NCBI GenBank assembly: GCA_963971285.1
Contig: OZ020258.1
Coordinates: 3,968,001 to 4,032,000, forward strand
Reading direction: 5' to 3'
DNA from: Astropecten irregularis
Lineage: Eukaryota > Echinodermata > Asteroidea > Paxillosida > Astropectinidae
Length of the DNA stretch: 64,000 bases
Both the position numbers and the translations under genes were made by a program. The notes beneath the pieces are model-generated. The model made no database searches and was not told the origin of the DNA. It worked only from the letters and a program-made list of their open reading frames with translations. Within the stretch, counting starts at the first letter, position 1, and each line of letters starts with the position of its first letter. Of the stretch, positions 33,101 through 64,000 are shown in pieces.

Positions 33101-35022
33101 TCGCACGTGCACAATTTTTCGCACGTGCACAAACGCGTACGCATGTGCAAAACAACACACGCATGCTCACAATTAATTGCATGCACTGTGGACTTGATAA
33201 CTGGTACTCCAAAGTCTCCCATTGTTTTGTTTTTGATTATGTGGAAATGGAAAACAGTGAAAAACCATTACAATAATGTTACGCAAAATTGTAACTTAAG
33301 GTAATTGTAATCGTAAGGTTTTGATCTGGGATATTAAAACTGTTTTCGGTCTTTTGTTAAACTACTAATTTCTGGATAAATACAACATTTTAGGCGGAAA
33401 CATTCTAACGGTATGTTTGTACCAGGTCCATCTTGATATCCTCCAAGTTATACATGCATCTGTGAACATTTCAGTTTTTAAGAAACAATAAGCACAAAAG
33501 ACAGGAAACATGGAAAGAATAAGACAAGGGATGAACTAATTGAACAAATATTAAGGTGCAATTTATATCGTTGCAGATCTTGGTCGCCATATTTGATCTT
33601 GCAAATCCACGTCGCAGGCAGGATACACTGAAATACCATCCAGAGCACGGGGATGGAAATAAGGTTTGGTGAGGGCAAGGCCAATTTTCCATCACAAGGG
33701 GCACTTCCCTTGGAGGTGCACCAAGGCCAAGAACCAGGGCAACGAAGGACAAGAACCAGGGTAACGAAGGCCAAGAACCAGGGCAACGAAGGCCAAGAAC
33801 CAGGGTAACGAAGGCCAAGAACCAGGGCAACGAAGGCCAAGAACCAGGGCAACGAAGGCCAAGAACCAGGGTAACGAAGGCCAAGAACCAGGGTAAGGCC
33901 ATGGCCTCCATTTATTTCCAGGCTTGGGAGCAGCTTTTGAGCGCCAGATCCCTAATTGTGTTCCTCAGAAACAAACAGGCCTTATTAAGTCACCCTCCAA
34001 AAAAAATGTCAAATCCTCCACGATCAAGACATGCTCACCTGCGTCGCCTGTGCTTCCAGTCCATCAACCATTTTGGACGTAGCTGGATCGATGCCAATTT
34101 GACCAGACAGATACATGGTGTCACCTACTGCGACAGCCTGGCTACAATTCAGAAAAAATAAAAGTAAAAATGCTTGATGTAAAGAGGGCCTTATGTTTTG
34201 AACCTAACATGTTACCTATACGTTCATGGTGTCCTCTTCAATATTATCAGCAAGGTTAAATTTGTGGAAAGAGGGAGGGCTTTGATTTTTTAGGGAAATG
34301 ATGAGGTAAAAAAAACGGTAATGAAGATGCGACTTTTCACGAACGCACGGAACGGCCGCAGACGAGAATATGGTCTAGTGTCTGCTCCGATCCTCTCATT
34401 GTGTGGACTTTTGATACGTTGGTACTGGTAGTAGGGCATTCTTAAAGATCATTAGACCACTCTGGTTAACTGGTACTCAGACTCAACAGACACCGAGTGA
34501 CAGGTGAGTGAGTTTACTGTAGAAGCATGGGGATGATGGCATGGGTACCAGCCACTAACCAGAGTGGACTAATCTACAGGAATGCCGGTAGTGGGTACCA
34601 GACTAAACTAGACCAGACAAAATGGCCAACGGGCTGTTTTCAAGTTCGCAACAAGTGTGTAAGAAAACTCTGAAATGTTGCACAAAATTCTAAAGGACTC
34701 GGGAACATTTGCTGAAAAACAAAAATATTATCATTTTGGAACAGTAGAAACTATTAAGTTGTTTTTATTCCCTTTATAAGTAGGGCCTATCGTACCTGGC
34801 AGCTCAGTACATAGTCATAGAGGTGTAGGCCTACATACTACATGTAGGCCCTACATTGTCATTGTGCACACAATAAGTAAATCATCATTACACAACTTCA
34901 CAAGCCGGGTCATGCGGGTAGGCTACAAAATCATAACAATTTACAACATTTTCTTACTTGTAAGGCCCAATAGCCTTAGGAGCATTTGGAGTGTTGATAA
35001 TTCGTCGTACAAGACCAGCCAT
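30138..35022 (-). CDS. RIDA: RIDA: 2-iminobutanoate/2-iminopropanoate deaminase, 139 aa
   Basis: Six exons: 34958-35022, 34039-34141, 32799-32853, 32128-32196, 30797-30852 and 30138-30209. All splice sites are GT-AG, the phases join perfectly and the total is 420 nt. The protein starts MAGLVRRIINTPNAPKAIGP, has LSGQIGIDP in the middle, KTTVLLSNM, then NFPARAAYQAAALP with the conserved substrate-binding arginine (R106), and ends near VEIESVAILG. These are the diagnostic segments of the YjgF/YER057c/UK114 family, and the length fits (human about 137). The enzyme removes reactive enamine/imine intermediates released by PLP-dependent dehydratases, yielding 2-oxoacids and ammonia. It is a trimer, cytosolic or mitochondrial. 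Here the residue after GPY is Asn where Ser is usual. Introns hold M1, M6 and M8 MITEs, a SINE and a 22-bp tandem repeat. Confidence 0.95.
30312..30684 (+). mobile_element. MITE family M1 copy in RIDA intron 5
   Basis: Termini TTTAAAGGTGATGTCATACT and AAGGTATGATACTACCTTTA. The interior is moderately diverged. Confidence 0.8.
30937..31380. mobile_element. Palindromic element M8 with TIR ACAGGGTGTCCC
   Basis: The ends are ACAGGGTGTCCCAGAAAAAA and GGGGACACCCTGT. Long inner arms pair as well (AACTGTTTATCACTTCAAGA with TCTTGAAGTGATAAACAGTT; ATGTCTTGGCTATCACCATG with CATGGTGATAGCCAAGACAT). About 440 bp, non-coding. ACAGGGTGTCCC-type ends are common in metazoan DNA transposons. Confidence 0.85.
31381..31510. 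repeat. Palindromic AGGAGGGC...GCCCTCCT-type repeat, diverged copy
   Basis: Shares TAGGAGGGC, ATCTTTCTCAAAGGCTAA, GATCCTGCAAAGATCG and CAGACCCTCCTA with 57237-57395, 54670-54805 and 63335-63380. Confidence 0.55.
31646..32104 (+). mobile_element. Rearranged MITE family M1 copy in RIDA intron 4
   Basis: Begins TTAAAGGTAGTATCATACTT, jumps to the distal part (31677-31745), then has unrelated sequence, then the interior and distal part again (31830-32104, ending AGTATGATAGTACCTTTAA). Two partial copies seem fused. Confidence 0.7.
32365..32690 (+). mobile_element. tRNA-derived SINE in RIDA intron 3
   Basis: The head has a pol III A-box-like TGGCCTAGTGGTC and a B-box-like GGTTCGAATCC, with a duplicated GTGGGTTCGAGCTCC. 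The body has TTCACCCAGGAGTAAATGGG, a shared motif of many tRNA-SINE tails, and a small hairpin AACTGCCTGGG...CCCAGGCAGTT. It is in the opposite orientation to RIDA. Confidence 0.75.
33057..33221. mobile_element. MITE family M6, copy 2, in RIDA intron 2
   Basis: Ends ATGGGAGACTTTGGAGAACC and TACTCCAAAGTCTCCCATT. The core has CGCACGTGCACAA repeats. Partner of 4848-4998. Confidence 0.75.
33325..33480 (+). mobile_element. MITE M1/M2-type partial copy
   Basis: Only the half shared by both families is left: ACTAATTTCTGGATAAATAC, GGCGGAAACATTCTAACGGT, CATCTGTGAACATTTC. Confidence 0.6.
33721..33901. repeat. 22-bp tandem repeat, about 8 units, in RIDA intron 2
   Basis: Unit AAGGCCAAGAACCAGGGYAA followed by CG, with C/T variation in the middle. 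It keeps an open frame on the minus strand for its length, which gives a repetitive spurious protein. Confidence 0.9.
34371..34617. mobile_element. Palindromic element near RIDA intron 1
   Basis: TGGTCTAGT, GGTACTGGTAGTAGGGCATT and CCACTCTGGTTAACTGGTAC pair with GTACCAGCCACTAACCAGAG, AATGCCGGTAGTGGGTACC and ACTAGACCA. About 245 bp, probably a MITE. Confidence 0.65.
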
Positions 35023-35313
35023 TGCAAGTTTATGCAACTCTGCAGTTAACAAAAATCTAAAGTTTAGACAGCAAAAAATGATTTAGTACAAGGCCTATGC
35101 AATGGAAATTGATTTGCCATGCGTACACGTAGGATATCCACACAGAATTCTTTAGGCTGGTTCCCTGCCCAAAGATTCCCCGACGTCTCTTATTAAAAAG
35201 CCTATATTTGACAGACAATAGTCTGGCGCTTTTTGGGTCCGGGAACCAGACTAAGAATTCTTTCCATGTCCGCCGCGCGGGGGCGCCCTATGGGCCGACC
35301 AGGCCGAAAGAAA

Positions 35314-35654
35314 ACAGGTATTATCATACTGATACCGAAACAGAAAATCTTCACAGATTTACCTATAACTTTCAGGTATAAAGATCGTGATGGTAGAAAC
35401 ATACCGTTACATTTTTTGTTCTGCCTGATATGCTGTATTTATCTAGAAAAGCGTAAAACCAGTGACCAAAATTATTTTTGATCTTTGAAAGATCAAAAAT
35501 AAAAGAGAAAAGACTTTTTCATGATTTTCAAAAGAAAAGTGGGCACCGTGTGGGACTGAAATTTTCACAGATTAATGTGACTTTATCTTCCTTGATATTT
35601 TTGCCCATGAATCTGTACTTCTTTGACAAAAACCAAAGTATGATACTACCTTTA
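35314..35654 (-). mobile_element. MITE family M1 copy upstream of RIDA
   Basis: Left end GGTATTATCATACTGATACC, right end CCAAAGTATGATACTACCTT, interior complete. It lies about 300 bp upstream of the RIDA start codon. Confidence 0.8.
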
Positions 35655-36136
35655 CATCTTGATGTAAACTGTATAAAAGTGTATAGTGTAAAAAAAAAAT
35701 GAATGAAAATTAATTTATCAAATAAGAAAAAAGAAGCATCATACAACTTCACTTTAATTGATTTTGAAATAAATCGTAAACAACAAATATGCGAATCAAT
35801 GTTTGATTGATTATGTTGAAATAAAGAAGTAACCAGACCAACCCAACCTACCGCGTCTAGAATCAGGACACGCCCTCTTGTAATAATACATTTTAAGCCC
35901 CTCCCCTTTTCGGTACAATTGTTTCTGTGATTTTCTTCGAAAAAAACTTATAACATTCAGTGAAATAGAGGTATAAATTGTCATTTGAGTTTAGCAGGCC
36001 CGTCAATGGAATAGTTTTGTGACCAACAAAAATAAAAGAAACATGAGACTAGTTGTAAGACATGTCGGATTTCCTGAGTTTTTGTCGTATTAAAGTGTAA
36101 AAATAAACTGCATCTGCTTGTTGTGCAAGCTATATA

Positions 36137-36266
36137 GGGTGCGTTCGCTTAGCTCCTATGGAGCAGCCCTGACATGGGAGCGCTGAACACACTGCGCAAA
36201 ACAAGCGAGTCGTGCGAGGACGGGGTGGACTAGTGTCGACTCGTGTAAAGCTAGACGAACGCATTC
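36137..36266. mobile_element. MITE family M4, diverged copy 4
   Basis: GGGTGCGTTCGCTTAGCTCC at the left and GCTAGACGAACGCATTC at the right; the core keeps GCGCAAAACAAGCGAG and TAGTGTCGAC. Confidence 0.75.
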
Positions 36267-36489
36267 TTAGGTAAATCCGGTGTTGCATGCTGGGATAGTA
36301 GATTCAGGCAGATAATGAGGTGTACAATCTAGCAGCCATTTTCTGCACCAGTGACGCGAACGGGTGCATGACATGCACATGGATTACTTCAAAAAGCCTC
36401 ATAAATAATGAATATTGGCCGGTGATTTTAAACTGTCACCTGCTACGAGTTGTTGGTCTGCGACCTGAGATTTTATTTGTGGTGATAAT

Positions 36490-37563
36490 ATGAGCAGGAA
36501 AAAGCTGTGAGTGTTCGTCGAGACAAAAAGTAAGCGTTGAGTTGAGTCAGTACAGTGTGCAGTGTGAGATTGAGTGCGAACCTGTGCTTGTTGATTTTTA
36601 TCATAATGCCTGTCCTGGCCTAGTTTCCGGACAGAGTCATTTTCCTGAATCCGAATTGATTGAGCAAGCAACACTTTGTTTGCTCAGGTTTACAACTTTA
36701 AATCTGCACCCATAGGCCTAGGCTACCTAGATTTAAACTTAAAGTGATAAAATGGTGGTGGGCGGTTAGTGTGCATTATTTAATGTTAGGCCTAGTTCGC
36801 AAGGCACATACAAACCTGCCCTATACATCGTGCGGGAATTTGCGCGCCTGCGCACTAGCAATCATTTTATGAAAAAAATTGTCGGTGACTTTCCTGCCGC
36901 TGGTCATTCCCCTCAGGCGTAATCTGAACCTCGAGGCTTGTGGTCAGCTACCATGGCAATGGCCGGGTCAAAAGGGCAACACACAAAAGATCGCTGCATA
37001 GTGTGCGTGTAATCTGATTTTTTCCCACGCCCGGCCTGTGTGCATGCAGTGTACGTACTGTACAATGCATGCATAGTATTTTGTACATGATATACTGTAC
37101 AGTGTGTATAGTGTGGATTTTTGTTTATAGGCCTAGGCCTCAGGCTAAATAATACTTTAATACTTTTTTAATAGCACGTTTAAAACTCCTTGCTTCATGT
37201 TTTTTTACCAAATGCAATGGAATTCTAGTATTCCAAAGTACAATAATTCGGCAACCGTGGTTTTCTACATTATGTTGTAAATTAGCCACTGAAATACACA
37301 GTAATCTGTGACTTTCTGTGTATATGTTTTAAGTAAATTTAACTTCATATTAATAACATTTCAGATCTGAACAAGTCTGGATGGTACCCGTGGTTATTTG
37401 GATGGATAAAGAACAAAGCCTACATCCTGCAAAAGTGATCGAGATCAAAGTTTATGGTCGGAGAATCCCGATGTTCACTACTTTTCCCAAGAAAGCCAGA
37501 GACATGCAAATAAAAGGAAATGACACTTGTGAAATGAAACCAAGAGAGGGGAAATATATTTAA
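36490..37563 (+). CDS. Possible small two-exon gene, 71 aa, not recognised
   Basis: A speculative model: exon 1 at 36490-36506 (MSRKKL, donor CTGTGAGTG) and exon 2 at 37365-37563, after an acceptor AACATTTCAG, running to TAA. The phases match and the joined length is 216 nt. The predicted protein is small and basic, contains VWMVPVVIWMDKEQ and GRRIPMFTTFPKKARD, and matches no family I know. The second-exon frame is 66 codons long, so it could arise by chance. Divergent to RIDA. Confidence 0.25.
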
Positions 37564-37569
37564 TCCCTC

Positions 37570-38480
37570 GATCTATCTGTCTATCTTTATATTAATCTCA
37601 TTCTAGAACAAAATATGATCTAAACAAACACACTCAAGACTCAAAATGAACACAATTTGCGGTTTACTGTCACATTTGTAATTATTTTAATGCCTTCAAC
37701 TAATATGATGATTAAAATAATATGATGATTAAAAACTAGTATGTTATGAGGGCAAAAAGTGTGAAATTGAAACTAGTGTTCAAAAATGAGCCGTGGAAAT
37801 TTCTCTGCTAAGTTCTCCCTTGGACTTTCATTTTTAATCAAGAAACTCCATGTAACATGCAGGTTGACAAATTACATATATTGTACCATTTCCTTTTCTG
37901 GGTAAACAATAACATTTGTGTAAAAAATCCATGAAAATAAAATGCATCATGGTATAAGTGTCATGGAAATCCCTTATCTGGATTATTGTAGTATTGCTAC
38001 TGAATAAATCACTGGGTCTGGATTGGAATTTTTTCCCCGTTTTCTTGTGAAAAAAATACATTCTTTCATACAAAAAGAATAACATATTTTAATGAATAAC
38101 ATTTTGTAAAACAATGATTGAGAAATGAGAAAATCTCTGGTTTGTTCCAATTCCTATTATCAAGGAAGACCATCTGAATGAAAATGTACATTTTAGGGAC
38201 ATTTGACTCTAACTGTACATGTATAACTGAAGCAAACTTTAAGTACCGTACATGAATGTGAATGTAGTCAGTGTATGTGTTCCAAATAATGGACCGCTCC
38301 TGTTGACGTTAGTGTAAATTTTGCCCTGATTTGTATTGGTTGGTTTGGGGACAGCTGGGAGAGGGTAAGCGGTGTTCTTGGTGGCTTGATCGCTGCGAAA
38401 TTGGTGCATCTTCTCAATACCACTGCAGTGCACTATCGTTGTGGATCCAAGCCTGGTGGTGGGATCTCTCTGGGGGCTGG
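37570..38480. other. AT-rich intergenic sequence
   Basis: Nothing beyond short simple repeats is seen. Confidence 0.4.
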
Positions 38481-38484
38481 CAGA

Positions 38485-41268
38485 TCAGCTGGCCGGTGGG
38501 TGATGGGTGGATTGGTGTTTCAGGGTCTTGCAGGGACTTCCTGGAAAAAATAACTCCAGGTTTGTGTAGTCCTTGAATGACAAAAAACAAACGAAATAAA
38601 CAAAAATTTATTAAGATTAATGTCTTGCATATTAACAGCATACTGAGGAGTGATAAGGTGGGGTGAAATTTAGGACACATTTTTTTTTCTTTTAAAAATA
38701 TTATTACCTGAAATGTTGATACCCTTGATGCTAGTCGGAGGCCGGAGGTATGTCTCAAGGAACTTTTTCAAGTCATAGTGCTGGACAATGATGTCCCTTG
38801 CCTCAGTACCAACTAGCTGTGATGTGTGTGCAAAGGTAAGAGCAAATCATACATGCAGCCGTGAAATACAAATCAGGAGAGGAAAAAACAATAGTCAGAG
38901 CACAAAACCATCCGTTCAATGGACATATAAATAGAGTCATTTTAGTTGTGTTTATATACTTTTAAGCAAAGAAATGTGGGATTGACTGATAGAAAGACTA
39001 TTGATGCTAAAATTGGGATGGTTATACTGTATGTGATGATAGTGCACTTCAAACTCTGTCCCGGATGAACAATCTCAGATTATTGTGAAGGCAGCCCACT
39101 AAGCTTAACAGGTGGATCTTAATCACACTCTCTTTGCGATTTATATTTCTTAAAATAAAATACAGTTTTATTTATTTATATATTTTTTTTTTTTGGGGGG
39201 GGGGGGTAGTGGCACCATATTTTACGATACATATCTCACAATATTGTGAATGAGGAGGAATTGTGGCTGGTGTATGTAGGTACATGATGTTGCCGTTGTA
39301 CCGATTCTTCTTCACCAGTGGATTTGATATACATGTACCAGTAGTAATCATACTTCTACACTCATTACACATCTTAGAAGGATGCACATTCAAATCATCT
39401 TCAGTAATATCTATGTTATACAATACCTCAATCACTCACTTACTGATATGATTGTACTGATGTTACGGAGGTATCTCAAGGGGGTCTTGTAAATCCTGCA
39501 CTACTGCATTACCTCCTAAGGTTGTTCTTGCGTCTGTCTAACTCGCCCATTGTTCTGAAAAGAACAAGATCAAAGAGTACTGTTAAAGTAGTTAAGACAA
39601 ATTATTTTTAACAATTGTGGAAAAGAAAGACTTCGGACTAGATTTTGTTTCAGAATTATTTCTGAAACTTCGGACTAAATTTCGGACTAGACTAGCTTCG
39701 GACTAGATTTTGTTTTAGAATTATGAAAAGAAAGACTTCGGACTAGATTTTGTTTCAGAATTATTTCTGAAACAAAATCTAGTTCGAAGTCTTTCTTTTC
39801 CACAATTGTTAGTTTGTTATCAATATTCAATTGTCTGTTCAACCGATTTCTAAAAACTTGAAGTTAATTACCGTATACTGTACATTCTGAAGTAGAAGTT
39901 TGAAAACTACTACAGGTTTGAACTGCTCATTTATTTACCATATTTAAAAGCATGATCTATGAGTGATGACTATACAATACTATAATTTTTTTCCATGAAG
40001 TCGGGAGTCGATATATACTAAAGTAGGTCAACATGTTCGCCAACCAAATCATACGCCGACCAACTCATACACCAATCAACTCGTACACCATTTCCAATGA
40101 AATGACTTTTCTCTGAATTTCAGGGATTCTGGATTTTTTTTTTTTCAAGTTTCTTCCCCTTAAAAATATCAATCCCCTGAAAAATTTATCACTAGAAAAA
40201 GGAAACCATTGATACATTGAAAACAAATCTTGTTATCCTCTTAAATGGAAAGCCTAAAAAAAAGAACTTGTCCTGAAAATATCCAATCCCTCAAACCCCT
40301 CAAATAAAAACCTGATTAATTACTTGAGTGGCGTACAAGTTGATCGGCGTACGAGTCGGTAATAATATAGGGTACGAGTTGGTCAGCGTATAAGTTTATT
40401 GCCATACGAGTTTACCTGCTTCGACTTAAATTGGCATTTGGGCATGGACTTCAATGTATAATCATGACTTATTAAATAAACCACTGACCAAAAAAACAAT
40501 AAAGGTCAAATTCGAAATATATAAATATTTTTAACGATCATAACTCGGAGATGAGTGGGCTCACACACAAAATCTGAAAACAGTAAATAAAACACCAAGG
40601 AAAAATCTAAAATTCAAAAGTTCCTGTACCTATTTTTCAGATCTGAAATTTTAATTTGGAGTTAAAATCTTTCTTTTTTTTAATCGGAATTCAGATTTAA
40701 ATCTGAAGTCCCACATCCCTGAATAATTTAAATTTTCATACCAAACGTAGGATAAAAAAATTCCAAGCAAGAAAATAAAATTGAATTTTTTTATTACGAT
40801 GCTTTCTAATCACGTACAGTACATGTACAGTAGGCCCTACATCATATACATGGCATGTACATGTACATGTACGTATATAACAATAACACATAAGTTGGTT
40901 CCTGCGCGCGCACGTGTTTATCACGTAATCACTTGCGCACATGAAAATAATTCGCGAATTATGGAAGTTCAATCGAAAAATGACCATGAATTTTATGCAT
41001 ATCGCTCGCGACCATCGCAGTATCAGACCGACCACCAACGTGTACCACACCATTCGACAGCTGAAACCCTCCACTATTCAGACCTAATGCAGTTTAGTTC
41101 CAACCAATTTCGAGAAGGAAGAAAAACTGGATTAAAAAGATGGACCCCCTCAGACAAAACGAAGTTTCAGTTCCGAAAAGGAAGACGGCAAAAAAATGTT
41201 TAAACTGTCAAAACTCACCGAAAACCTCACCGATTTTCACGTTTTCTTCGGCACCAGGAAGCAGCCAT
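38485..41268 (-). CDS. Possible minus-strand gene, partial exon chain, not recognised
   Basis: Candidate exons: 41231-41268 (MAASWCRRKRENR, donor GTGAGG), 39513-39554 (acceptor TTTTCAG, reading TMGELDRRKNNLRR), 38708-38816 (strong acceptor before CTAGTTGG; reading LVGTEARDIIVQHYDLKKFL then ETYLRPPTSIKG) and 38485-38540 (short tail to TGA). Exons 1-2 and 3-4 join in phase, but exon 2 to 3 does not, so an intermediate exon is missing or one boundary is wrong. The product is not recognised. Its first exon is close to the candidate promoter shared with ROCK. Confidence 0.35.
39172..39435 (-). pseudogene. Fragment resembling the RAG1 N-terminal zinc-binding region
   Basis: An open stretch reading IEVLYNIDITEDDLNVHP, then SKMCNECRSM and, after about 30 residues, TIPPHSQYCEICIVKYG. 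The pattern ID...HP-x3-C-x2-C followed by PH-x3-C-x2-C, with similar spacing, is that of the central non-core part of RAG1 and of the N-RAG proteins and transposons described from molluscs, echinoderms and amphioxus. A TGA precedes the frame directly and it runs into a poly-C/poly-A tract, so it looks like an isolated remnant. It could also be an exon of an unannotated gene. The similarity is judged from memory of the family. Confidence 0.45.
39609..39818. repeat. Hairpin/tandem block of CTTCGGACTAGATTTTGTTT
   Basis: The left arm ACAATTGTGGAAAAGAAAGA, then CTTCGGACTAGATTTTGTTT and CAGAATTATTTCTG, is matched by a near-perfect inverted arm ending TCTTTCTTTTCCACAATTGT. Extra direct copies of CTTCGGACTA lie between. 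It would form a long hairpin. Confidence 0.8.
40021..40430. mobile_element. Inverted-repeat element with CGTACGAGTTGGTC words
   Basis: Multiple ACCAACTCATAC / CAACTCGTAC words at 40040-40090 are inverted relative to GTACGAGTYGGTMRGCGTA words at 40335-40420. The arms are subterminal tandem copies, which would suit a subterminal-repeat DNA transposon derivative. Confidence 0.5.
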
Positions 41269-41269
41269 C

Positions 41270-41450
41270 TTTAGCTTGACATCGATGTATTTTCGCGCAT
41301 GTGCGACACCCGATGCATAAAGATTTCATTCATAAAACCGAAGCGAGTCGGGCCGAAATCGGCCGAAGTCTTGGCGAGCGCGCGAAGCGAAATTTGCTCG
41401 TGACGTCATAATGAGCGGCGCTGTTCACCTAATTTGCATACGAAGAATTC
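41270..41450. promoter_or_regulatory. Candidate promoter between ROCK and the minus-strand gene
   Basis: A local cluster of CpG dinucleotides (GGCGAGCGCGCGAAGCGAAA), a CRE TGACGTCATAA at 41402-41412 and a CGCATGTGCG word, between a minus-strand start codon (41268) and the ROCK gene. A 5' UTR exon of ROCK could end at the perfect donor TTAG/GTAAGT at 41687 and join the acceptor at 42004. The promoter call is inference. Confidence 0.4.
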
Positions 41451-42015
41451 TCAGCTAAGTTTGTATGTGCAAGGATTATTTTCAGACCCCCTTAATTTCC
41501 TTAAAAAATCAAAGCCCTGCCCTCTTTCTAAAAATGTTATCTTGTTAATGGTAGGACATCACAACTGGCCAACATATTCAAGTGATGTGGATCGGTTTAC
41601 AGAAACATGTAATAATCGTTAGTACTTTCGCACTTGTATTTCGTTCGCACTTCTCGTAAGGTCTAGTCTCAATGTTAGCATGGTTAGGTAAGTTACATGT
41701 AGGCCTATAGTTTATTGTTTAAGCCTTGTCTGAAAACAATCCTTGTGGACTAAAGCACACTGAGCCCACAAATCAGCTTGAAAATCGCTCCATCTCTTGT
41801 CAGTAGGCCTTATAAGTTATATGGCTGTGATGAAATGCAGCATTTTGTACTCAAGATCATTCCGTTTGATGAAAATGACGGCCCATGCCGCACGGCCACA
41901 CAAATTAAAAGAAAACATGGCCACTGTGGCGACAGAATGTCTAGTAATCAAATTACAACTTAATTAACCGAGATTTTAATTGTTCCTTTCCTTTTATAAT
42001 TCAGCTTGAATAAGA

Positions 42016-63510
<21,495 letters not shown>

Positions 63511-63599
63511 TGAATCAATGTGTGGCTTAGCCAATCAATGGGGCTCCGCGCTCGAGCCTATTTATAGGATACGCCTGTTATGTCTACAGCTATAGTTAC

Positions 63600-63677
63600 C
63601 CGGATGTTCGGACAAATTGTGCAACGTTTACATGTAAATTGGGTATAATGCAGTGCGACTTGTTTGTCCGAACATCT
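63600..63677. mobile_element. Small palindromic element GGATGTTCGGACAA
   Basis: CCGGATGTTCGGACAAATTG and GTTTGTCCGAACATCTGAA are inverted, about 78 bp. Followed by TGACGTCA at about 63683. Confidence 0.65.
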
Positions 63678-63764
63678 GAATGTGACGTCATGAGCGCTGA
63701 GCCCTATTATTGGTTTATGTCATGAAACCAGTAGGGTTTAATTTCCACATACAGGTTTCATTTA

Positions 63765-63900
63765 GGTAGCTTCATTAATTGGTTTTTGTAATACAAAATT
63801 CAGATTCATGGGCAAAAATATCAAGAAAGATACAGTTTCAGTCTTCTGTGAAATCGTTCTCATACGGTGCCCACTTTTTGAGAAAGCAGCTAAAAAAAGA
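63765..63900 (+). mobile_element. MITE family M1, partial copy at the right edge
   Basis: TTGGTTTTTGTAATACAAAA, ATTCATGGGCAAAAATATCA and ATACGGTGCCCACTTTTTGA are present. The family's left terminus is degraded and the rest is absent. Confidence 0.7.
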
Positions 63901-64000
63901 GTTTTGAGTTTTTGAGTTTTTTGGCTCTGAACTTAACTACATCACATCAACAAAGCTCAGCTTTTAGATACTGTCCATGATCAGTGTGGGCTCTGTTTGT

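Noticed and set aside
33471-33911. Long minus-strand frames with repeated ALVLGLRCPGSWP-like units
   Set aside because: They are the translation of the 22-bp tandem repeat within a RIDA intron; no exon signals.

Overview
This is an animal nuclear genome window, most likely from an echinoderm and plausibly a sea star. The evidence is spliced genes with GT-AG introns, SUEL-type and C-type lectin genes, a deuterostome-like ROCK gene, very many short palindromic MITE-like repeats, tRNA-derived SINEs, a LINE fragment, and introns full of TACATGTA and TAGGCCTA palindromes. There is no operon logic. All gene models below are exon chains joined by eye from splice sites, reading phase and family similarity.

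About 1.9-24 kb is a lectin cluster made by segmental duplication. Three related genes each have the same three-exon plan with phase-1 introns: a signal-peptide exon, a linker exon and one SUEL/rhamnose-binding-lectin exon. Gene A (minus strand, 5.3-8.7 kb) and gene C (plus strand, 19.8-22.2 kb) look intact. Gene B (minus strand, 13.8-16.4 kb) has a TGA inside its second exon and has lost the DPC sugar-binding motif. Their 3' flanks are also homologous and carry a conserved CRE plus E-box block, and A and C lie as inverted copies.

At 24-27 kb is a relatively repeat-poor stretch, followed by an intronless secreted C-type lectin gene with a PAN-like tail (27.15-27.94 kb) and a duplicated 3' flank.

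At 30.1-35.0 kb on the minus strand is a complete six-exon RIDA gene (2-iminobutanoate/2-iminopropanoate deaminase, 139 aa). Next come a possible small two-exon gene (36.5-37.6 kb, plus) and a possible four-exon minus-strand gene (38.5-41.3 kb). An intron of the latter holds a fragment resembling the zinc-binding N-terminal part of RAG1. A CpG- and CRE-containing block near 41.3-41.4 kb is a candidate bidirectional promoter.

From 42.0 kb to the right edge is the 5' part of ROCK (Rho-associated kinase, plus strand): ten coding exons giving 347 residues, with a complete kinase catalytic core. The coiled coil, Rho-binding and PH/C1 regions would lie beyond the window. The first coding intron is 11.7 kb and is saturated with TACATGTA/TAGGCCTA motifs. 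Other introns hold MITEs, SINEs, an 18-bp tandem repeat, and a 595-bp segment bounded by a 25-bp duplicate of an exon end with its splice donor.

The most interesting items are the lectin segmental duplication with one decaying copy, the RAG1-N-like fragment, two MITE families (M1 and M2) that share one half and differ in the other, and the duplicated splice donor in ROCK.
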